16,358 nt of DNA from Ectocarpus siliculosus (Eukaryota; Sar; Phaeophyceae; Ectocarpales; Ectocarpaceae). Position 1 is the first letter of the stretch, and each line of letters starts with the position of its first letter. Positions 10,726-16,358 of this stretch are shown one piece after another. The notes under the pieces were generated by a model. It worked only from the letters and a program-made list of their open reading frames with translations, made no database searches and was not told the DNA's origin. Location of the stretch: positions 388,804 through 405,161 of the forward strand of contig FN648111.1 of assembly GCA_000310025.1 (NCBI GenBank), in the 5' to 3' direction. The translations under genes were made by a program, and so were the position numbers.

Positions 10726-11486
10726 GTTTAAATTCAGGCGTGCGTCGCCGCGGTTGTATTGTATGTAGGTATTCTGACCGCCCTGGCGAGTTAAATCAGG
10801 CACAAGGTTGTAGTGTTCTCTCTGGTGTGTATTTTCCGAGGTGTGTCTTGAACGACACAACACACGCCAGATTTGCAGCAATGTGGTCTAGAGACCCGGT
10901 GCGTCCTGATGGTACTTGCAGTTTATCTCTGTAGCGCCACCATATAATCGTAATCTTGGGTGAATTATATAATAGTGCATACGTCACCTTCATAGCCCAC
11001 GGAGGTGTCCTGCTGTAGATAACACCTTTGTAGAATACGTCCACGCTTACTAGTTGGATCATGGTTATATGTTTGTTTACGTGCACCCTGTTTAAATTCA
11101 GGCGTGCGTCGTCGCGGTTGTATTGTATGTAGGTATTCCGATCGTGATGATGAGTTAAATCAGGCACACAGCGTAGTACATGTAGTGATATCTCTGGTGT
11201 GTAATTTTCGAGGTGTGTCTTGAACGACACAACACACGCCAGATTTGCAGCAATGTGGTCTAGAGACCCGGTGCGTCCTGATGGTACTAGCAGTTTATCT
11301 CTGTAGCGCCACCATATAATCTTAATCTTGGGTGAATTATATAATAGTGCATACGTCACCTTCATAGCCCACGGAGGTGTCCTGTAGATAAACACCTTTG
11401 CACAATACGTCCACGCTTTTGTTAGTTGGATCATGGTCGGATGTTTGTTTATGTGCACCCTGTTAAGCAACGTGCGTCGTCGCGGT
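10726..11486. repeat. Tandem repeat, two units of 364 and 372 bases plus a stub
   Basis: GTTTAAATTCAGG occurs at 10726 and 11090. The two units (10726-11089, 11090-11461) match almost throughout, with an identical core of about 80 bases starting near 10838 and 11208. A third unit starts at 11462 with a degenerate GTTAAG and GTGCGTCGTCGCGGTT, then similarity stops near 11486. The array starts 77 bases after the stop codon of the 602-residue gene. An open minus-strand frame of 224 codons runs through both units and carries the repeat twice, but nothing shows it is translated. Confidence 0.92.
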
Positions 11487-11912
11487 TCTGATGTGCCACA
11501 GCAGTTTGATGGTGCCCATAATGGACTGGATGTGGAACCTATGACTTTTGTGGAGGTAATTTGGAGCCCACTCTTGTCCGAGATCTGTTAGTAGGTAGAA
11601 GGTCATGTAGGCCTTTAGTTAGGTGTTTTGCTATGCTCGAAGACTATAGCATTATAGCTCTATGTAGACGCGAGGGCGTGAGACAATTTTTTGCGCTTGG
11701 CACTTGATGGCGTCCTTGTTGTAGGATGGACGCTCGGAGAATAAAAGGGCTGACGCGTGTATGTGTGCAAGTCTCTGCACAAGGTTAGCGGACGGCTGCA
11801 ACGAACATGTAGTCTTCGGGCGTAAAGATTGGAATATATATGTGAAACAAAAGCAAGCAACACTTCTCAAAACTGTCGTCGGCCTATCAACGGCCCGTAC
11901 CCAAACCTAGCC
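11487..11912. other. Unassigned spacer between two repeat arrays
   Basis: I see no gene, RNA or clear repeat in this stretch. Short open frames on the minus strand have no convincing composition or splice context. Confidence 0.5.
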
Positions 11913-12208
11913 CAAGGTCGCAACCTTCCCAAATAAATGGCTACGACCTTGCCAGGCCTATTAACCCTGCCGATGTGGGTACCTTGGCAGGGTCTTTACC
12001 TTAAACAAGGTGGCTTTCAAGCCGAACCTTGCCCCGGTACCGACCTTGTGCAGTCTACCAATGATGCACGTTGGCAGGGTCTTGGGCAAGGGCAAGGTGG
12101 CTTTCATGCGGACCCTGTCCAGGTCCCGACCTTGTGCAAGGTTGGGTGGGGGGGGGACCTTTCATCTTTGGGGGCGTAGCTACAGGGTCGACCCCCCCCC
12201 CAACCTTG
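11913..12208. repeat. Subterminal-like array of ACCTTG motifs
   Basis: Ten exact hexamers fall within 296 bases: ACCTTG at 11946, 11981, 12026, 12043, 12129 and 12203, and its reverse CAAGGT at 11913, 12006, 12093 and 12137. Chance would give far fewer than one. Part of the array is an 87-base tandem repeat: TTGGCAGGGTCTT at 11984 and 12071, and CAAGGTGGCTTTCA at 12006 and 12093. The right end forms an inverted repeat (about 12137-12156 against 12190-12208) with long G and C runs in the arms. Dense short motifs in both orientations are typical of the subterminal regions bound by CACTA-type transposition proteins. That role here is inferred. Confidence 0.75.
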
Positions 12209-12244
12209 TGGCTGAGCCGAATGGCCACGGGTGTGGCGATGTTT

Positions 12245-12302
12245 GAAGCGTCAATCTTTTCGCGTCGGTTTAAGTTTGGGTGAAATTTAATTTTGACGCT
12301 TC
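12245..12302. repeat. 10-base perfect inverted repeat
   Basis: GAAGCGTCAA at 12245-12254 is matched by TTGACGCTTC at 12293-12302 around a 38-base loop. A diverged copy of the left arm and its flank recurs near 12374-12394 (GAAATGTCAATCTTT then CACGTC), so the motif was itself duplicated. Confidence 0.6.
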
Positions 12303-13006
12303 CTCACAAAAATTTCGCCGTCAGAGTTTGCCCCCAAAAAAGCGGCGCAACCTCTTCACGTCAAAACCTCCTGAAATGTCAATCTTTCACGTCATTTCAA
12401 CAACACGTGGATTCCCTCTAACAAGAAATGTATCACGTCACGACGACCATCCTGTGAGTATAGACTTAACTTCAATTATGTCGGAGGCCTGAGACGCAAG
12501 AGTTCAGCCATTGTTGCACTCAGACAACAAGACTTTTTTTTACGGTGCATCAGTTCGCGGTCGCCTTGAGACTTTTTTTTTCGCCGGCTGTCTGTCGCCC
12601 GCTGCAGCGGGCCAGTCTCTGGATCGCATCGCCCCTGTCGCGAGCTCGAAACTCCAAAGGCGAGTAGAGTTACAGCACGATTTCAGTCATTAAGCTAGAC
12701 GTTGCGGTGCGGTAAATCGGTTTTATTTGTTTTCAAATGGGGTTCAAACAATTTTTTCGGTCGTCTTCGCCGACGTGGGCGTGCCACTCTCGAGACCACA
12801 TGTTTGGGGTGCTCAGCAGGATACTGATCTACGGGGCCTCCGGGGGTTACGTGAATGATGTTTGTGTATGATGGACATGATACGTGCGGGGCCCCTCGTG
12901 CCTCCGCCGTGCATGCCACTCTCTAATCAACCAAGGTCTTGAGTCAACCTTCTTTCTCTTTCGGCCTCTGACGGGCTACCGCACCCAAACACAATATATT
13001 GGGCCT
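12303..13006. other. Non-coding spacer between the repeat region and the retrotransposon
   Basis: No coding exon is supported. The only sites worth naming are a perfect 14-base palindrome, CCCGCTGCAGCGGG at 12598-12611, and the partial copy of the inverted-repeat motif near 12374. The stretch may contain upstream retrotransposon or flanking sequence, but no boundary can be fixed. Confidence 0.4.
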
Positions 13007-13233
13007 GGTGTTGGTAGTAGTGGGTATTGGCGTCTGAGCTGTGTGAGCCGGGTCAACGGAGCGGTCGACACTTTTCTTCTATATTTCTTCAAGCTGGGAT
13101 CGCGGCCAACGGGGGCGAGGACAGCAGCATTGTGTAGCTGGTGCGGTGGCCATTGCGGGGACCGGGACAGCAGGTTTTATAGCTGGGACAGCACTTCGAG
13201 GCTGGGACAGCAGGTTTAGGGTTTTAGTTAGAT
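13007..13233 (+). other. Retrotransposon leader, possible 5' LTR remnant
   Basis: This stretch precedes the copia ATG. TGTTGG at 13009-13014 resembles the start of many copia LTRs, but without the 3' LTR neither the LTR nor its CA end can be placed. A TGG-starting segment at 13140 (TGGTGCGGTGGCC) could be a primer-binding site; this is a guess. GGGACAGCAGGTTT occurs at 13164 and 13204 and GCTGGGACAGCA at 13182 and 13201. Confidence 0.35.
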
Positions 13234-16200
13234 ATGTCGGATGGTGGGGATACGGAGGATATTGCAGCTGTGCGCGCGAGGCTGGATGAGGCGCTGCGAG
13301 CTATAGAGGCTGCTAAGGCTGAGACGGCGGAGGTTCGGGCAGCACAGCAGCAGTCGGCGGGTGCACCTGCCGGCAGCCCAGGAGGCGACGGTCTAGTTGC
13401 TACTGGAGGGGCTCCATCTGCATCGGTGGGGCCGACGGGGCCAGGTGGGGTGAGTCATGGTGGTGGTACTGGTGTGCCGGGTTTGCCTTTGGGAGGTACC
13501 ATTGTCAGAACTCCTGTGCCTAGACTCCCGTCAAATTGCACCGCCGACGCTTTTCTTAGTTGGCGGAGACGGTTCCGGGTCTACGCGGACAACCATGATC
13601 TCCTGCATACCATCGCCGGCAGTGCTGAGGTTCCCGTTGTGAGTTGTCAAGACGTCGGATACCTGACTCGCCAGTTCGGCCCAAAGCTTGTTGGTGAGCA
13701 CAAGAGGATGTGGGGTTTTATCTTGGAGGCAGCGGTGGGGGCCCCATTTGAGAACACCCTGTACTCTTGCCATTCCGTGGCCGATGCGTGGAGGATGATG
13801 GAAGATTGGTTTTTGCCGAACCACCCAGCCGATTGTCAGCTTCTTGTCGCCGAGCTTGACAACATCACAATGAAGGATGATGAAGACCCAAAGGTATTCT
13901 TCTCGCGTGTTGCACAGCTTGAGACCAAGTTGCGGGCTGTGGGCATTGTCAAGAGTGAGCTGGAGGTTGTGCAGATTCTCATCCGTCAACTCCCTGCACG
14001 CTATGATGTCGAGAAGCGCAGTAGCCTTTCCAAGCGTGATCTAACCCGCGCTGAGCTGCAGGACGTCGTGCGTGGTCGGTATGCTACGCTCAAGGCTAGC
14101 GAGATGAGGTCGGCGGCTGTGACACCGGCGGTTTCCGCCAACCCGCATGCTCTTGTTGTTGGCCGTGGTTTTGGGCACGGCGGCAACGGGGGGGGCGGGG
14201 GGGGCGGAGGCCAACGGCGGAATGGTAACAGCGGCGACGGCCGCGGGCAATATTGGTCCTCTGGGGGAGCTGGTGCCCAACAGCAGCAGCAACCGCGGCA
14301 ACAGCAACAGCCGCAGTCGCAGATGCAACAGTACCGACAGCCGCAGCAGCCGCAGCGGCAAATGCAACAACCGTACCAACAACCGCAGCAGCAGATGCGA
14401 CAGCAACAGCCGTACCAACAGCAGTCGCAGATGCAGCCGTACCGGCAGCCGCAACAGCAGCAGCGGCAGCAGCAGCAGTCCGCTATGATCGGGGTTGGCG
14501 GGATCTACGATTGCGGTAGTAACGCCGTGTACTACCAGCCGGAGTCACCACCTCCGTCCGGCGCGCCGATGGGTACAGTGCACCGATGCATGCGGTGTGG
14601 GAGACACGGCCACCACGCCGGGCATTGCGCCGCCCCCCGCAGGTTCGAAGGTACGTGCGGCGCCTGCGGCCAGTACGGCCACATGTGGCGCAATTGTGCC
14701 AAAAGTAACCGGCACCCTCACCTCAACGTCGTCACTTTTGCTGGTGCTGTCGATCCGGAGTACGCGTACGCCACGACGGATGCATCGGCCGCCCCATATC
14801 GTGATATCCCGGCGGCCGATGGGATGTGCTACAGTGACGCCATGATGGCCGGTGGCGGTGGTGGTGGCGGCAGCGGCGGTGACGGCAGCGGTAGTGGGGG
14901 CGGCGTTGGCAATGGGGCGATCGTACAGCAGCAGGTTGTGACACCGGCCGAGCCCTTCTTTGAGTTTGTCGACATTTTCCACGGCGGCGGTGGCGTGGAC
15001 GGTGGCGATGACGGATTGCAGCCCAACGGTGCCATGGCGACAAGTGACTCGGCGGGAGCGGTTCCTGAGGCGCTCGGCGGGGACGGCGAGGTTACTTTTG
15101 GTGGCGGTCTCTTCGCGATGCACCTTGTCTGTTCCGTATCCTCATCCCCCCCTGCGCGCGAAATATCCAACCTTTTCCCGCATCGCCCGGGTTCCACAGT
15201 CTTCCTCGGAGACTCTGGCGCTGTGGTCCACGTGGTCCCTTCCGGGGAAAAGGTGTACAACAGGCGTCCACCGCGCCCGGAGGAGCGGCTACTCATGCTT
15301 GGCGACGGCAAGCTTATCCCGGTAGAGTTCTTCGGTGATTTGGATATGATTTTCCATTGCCATGAGGATGTGCGTGTTACGCTGAAGAATGTTGGCGTGG
15401 TACCGGACTTGGCGCTAGATGTTCTGTCGCTGAACCAGATCCAGGAACGTCATGAGATCAAGCTCAACCGGCATGGGGCATCGATTTGGGGGGGGCTAGT
15501 GCAATTCACCAAATTCCCGCACGGGAATTACATCCAGGGGACTCGCGTCGATCCCCTACCCCACCACGTCAAATCCCCCGCAATGGTCGCGGCGATGCTA
15601 CGGCCTGGCCTGCAGTCTAGTATCAACTACAACGATCTTCACTGCTCCCTCGGCCATGCCAACTCCAAGACCGTGTACGAGACTGCTAAGCAGATGGGCA
15701 TCAAGGTGACCGGCACTCCGGAGTACTGTGATGGATGTGCGGAGTCGAAGGCGATCCAGCGCTCGGTCCCCAAGGTCATCTCCCCTTCCCGCCGGACGAC
15801 GCGGCCTCTTGAACGTGTCGCCATGGACCTAGCCGGTCCTTTCGGCTCATCCAGCGGTGGTGCCAAGTACTTGATGCAGATCTTGGACCACCACACCAAC
15901 TACGGGTGGACTTTCTTCTTGCGGGAGAAGAGTGGTGCAAACGTCGTGGGCGCGTTCCGTGCGTGGTACGCCTCCATCAAGGCTCTCTTGGCTACTCACG
16001 GGGAGCTGGGCTGTGTTTTGACCGACAACGGTACCGAGTGGGTCAACGAGGAGTTTCGGGGACTGCTGGCGGAACTGAACGTTACGCGGGAGCTTACGGC
16101 GGTCGACGGGCCCAAGAGCAACGGTCGTGTGGAGCGGAGGATCGCGCTAGTGATGGAGGGAGGCAAGGCTGGGTTTCTGGAATACCCGAAGCTTTTCCCC

Positions 16201-16358
16201 GGAGTTCTGTACCCGACCAAGGCGCTGTCCTTCCGGGCCATCTGGCCCGAGGCTTTCGCGTGGATGAACGATTCTTTGAACATCGCTGCTGAGGTGAGCA
16301 AGGAAGACAAGAGGTGCCCGGAGGTTAAGCTGTACGGCAAGAGGAGGATCAGGGTGGC
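13234..16358 (+). CDS. Ty1/copia Gag-Pol polyprotein, 5' part (Gag, protease, integrase), open at window edge
   Basis: One frame is open from ATG 13234 to the edge (1,041 full codons) with no frameshift between Gag and Pol. Residues about 10-42 look coiled-coil. A UBN2-like Gag region lies near 105-290, with 'FFSRVAQLETKLRAVG' typical. Residues 350-415 are Gln/Pro/Tyr-rich. Two CX2CX4HX4C zinc knuckles (C452, C455, H460, C465; C475, C478, H483, C488) bind RNA in this family. The aspartic protease motif is DSGA at 660-663. The pre-integrase zinc site is H803, H808, C832, C835. The integrase core has D865 (MDLAGP), D931 (TDNGTEW) and E967, giving D,D(35)E. Protease before integrase, with no reverse transcriptase between them, is the copia rather than Ty3 order. 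Reverse transcriptase and RNase H should follow outside the window. The element looks potentially intact as far as seen. Confidence 0.96.
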   Translation, partial: MSDGGDTEDIAAVRARLDEALRAIEAAKAETAEVRAAQQQSAGAPAGSPGGDGLVATGGAPSASVGPTGPGGVSHGGGTGVPGLPLGGTIVRTPVPRLPSNCTADAFLSWRRRFRVYADNHDLLHTIAGSAEVPVVSCQDVGYLTRQFGPKLVGEHKRMWGFILEAAVGAPFENTLYSCHSVADAWRMMEDWFLPNHPADCQLLVAELDNITMKDDEDPKVFFSRVAQLETKLRAVGIVKSELEVVQILIRQLPARYDVEKRSSLSKRDLTRAELQDVVRGRYATLKASEMRSAAVTPAVSANPHALVVGRGFGHGGNGGGGGGGGQRRNGNSGDGRGQYWSSGGAGAQQQQQPRQQQQPQSQMQQYRQPQQPQRQMQQPYQQPQQQMRQQQPYQQQSQMQPYRQPQQQQRQQQQSAMIGVGGIYDCGSNAVYYQPESPPPSGAPMGTVHRCMRCGRHGHHAGHCAAPRRFEGTCGACGQYGHMWRNCAKSNRHPHLNVVTFAGAVDPEYAYATTDASAAPYRDIPAADGMCYSDAMMAGGGGGGGSGGDGSGSGGGVGNGAIVQQQVVTPAEPFFEFVDIFHGGGGVDGGDDGLQPNGAMATSDSAGAVPEALGGDGEVTFGGGLFAMHLVCSVSSSPPAREISNLFPHRPGSTVFLGDSGAVVHVVPSGEKVYNRRPPRPEERLLMLGDGKLIPVEFFGDLDMIFHCHEDVRVTLKNVGVVPDLALDVLSLNQIQERHEIKLNRHGASIWGGLVQFTKFPHGNYIQGTRVDPLPHHVKSPAMVAAMLRPGLQSSINYNDLHCSLGHANSKTVYETAKQMGIKVTGTPEYCDGCAESKAIQRSVPKVISPSRRTTRPLERVAMDLAGPFGSSSGGAKYLMQILDHHTNYGWTFFLREKSGANVVGAFRAWYASIKALLATHGELGCVLTDNGTEWVNEEFRGLLAELNVTRELTAVDGPKSNGRVERRIALVMEGGKAGFLEYPKLFPGVLYPTKALSFRAIWPEAFAWMNDSLNIAAEVSKEDKRCPEVKLYGKRRIRV

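Larger units (their letters stand above)
1..12302. mobile_element. Candidate two-gene Plavaka/CACTA-type DNA transposon, left end missing
   Basis: The grouping rests on a complete-looking transposase gene, a divergent unknown gene sharing its promoter spacer, tandem repeats, and a two-orientation motif array beyond the second gene. Autonomous CACTA-type elements often encode a transposase and a second DNA-binding protein and have motif-rich subterminal regions. Terminal inverted repeats and target duplications were not found because the left end is off the window, so the outline is an inference. Confidence 0.45.
13007..16358 (+). mobile_element. Ty1/copia LTR retrotransposon, partial
   Basis: The element is defined by the continuous Gag-Pol frame described for 13234 onward. 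Its 5' limit is tentative, set at the TGTTGG-containing segment, and its 3' half lies outside. It sits just right of the repeat array that may end the DNA transposon, so it could be a later insertion at or near that end. Confidence 0.85.

Noticed and set aside
11937-12246. Plus-strand frames with repeated Gly-rich segments
   Set aside because: They follow the 87-base tandem repeat; two different frames repeat equally well, as expected from duplicated non-coding DNA.
13214-13227. TTTAGGGTTTTAG as telomere-type repeat
   Set aside because: There is only one full TTTAGGG unit, inside the retrotransposon leader; this is not an array.
14041-14454. Leu-rich minus-strand frame resembling a membrane protein
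   Set aside because: It is the complement of the CAG/CAA Gln tract of Gag; the hydrophobicity is an artefact of repeat codons.
14545-15123. 192-codon minus-strand frame
   Set aside because: It is antisense to the zinc knuckle and glycine-rich region of the copia polyprotein.

Overview
The window is nuclear DNA from an intron-rich eukaryote. Coding sequence is broken by GT..AG introns of about 180 to 810 bases, most donors read GTGAGN or GTAAGT, and no operons or bacterial ribosome sites are visible. Intron density, moderately high GC, G/C homopolymers, a Plavaka-like DNA transposase and a Ty1/copia element together would suit a stramenopile alga such as a brown alga. That placement is an inference from style, not from a marker gene.

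Left part, 1-5007, minus strand: a seven-exon gene for a large CACTA/Plavaka-type DDE transposase, open at the window edge (at least 1,141 residues). All splice phases agree and no stop or frameshift interrupts the exons. It begins with a C2H2-like zinc finger and carries two recognisable catalytic-core blocks (IDGFN and ADSPQ). A 247-base spacer (5008-5254) holds a TATATA box usable from both sides.

Middle part, 5255-10648, plus strand: a divergent eight-exon gene whose spliced frame is exactly 603 codons including the stop (602 residues). I do not recognise its family. It has basic, nuclear-signal-like N-terminal patches and an acidic low-complexity stretch. One intron carries a 75-base minisatellite in three copies.

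Next, 10726-11486 is a tandem duplication with a period of about 364-372 bases. At 11913-12208 lies a dense array of direct and inverted ACCTTG hexamers inside an 87-base tandem repeat, which looks like the subterminal repeats of CACTA-type elements. My working reading is that 1 to about 12.3 kb is most of one two-gene DNA transposon: transposase, divergent partner gene, repeat-rich right end. Its left end lies outside the window and its exact right end is not settled.

Right part, about 13.0-16358, plus strand: the 5' part of a Ty1/copia retrotransposon. One uninterrupted frame from 13234 to the edge encodes Gag with two zinc knuckles, an aspartic protease, the HHCC pre-integrase motif and the D,D(35)E integrase core. 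Reverse transcriptase, RNase H and the 3' LTR would lie beyond the window.
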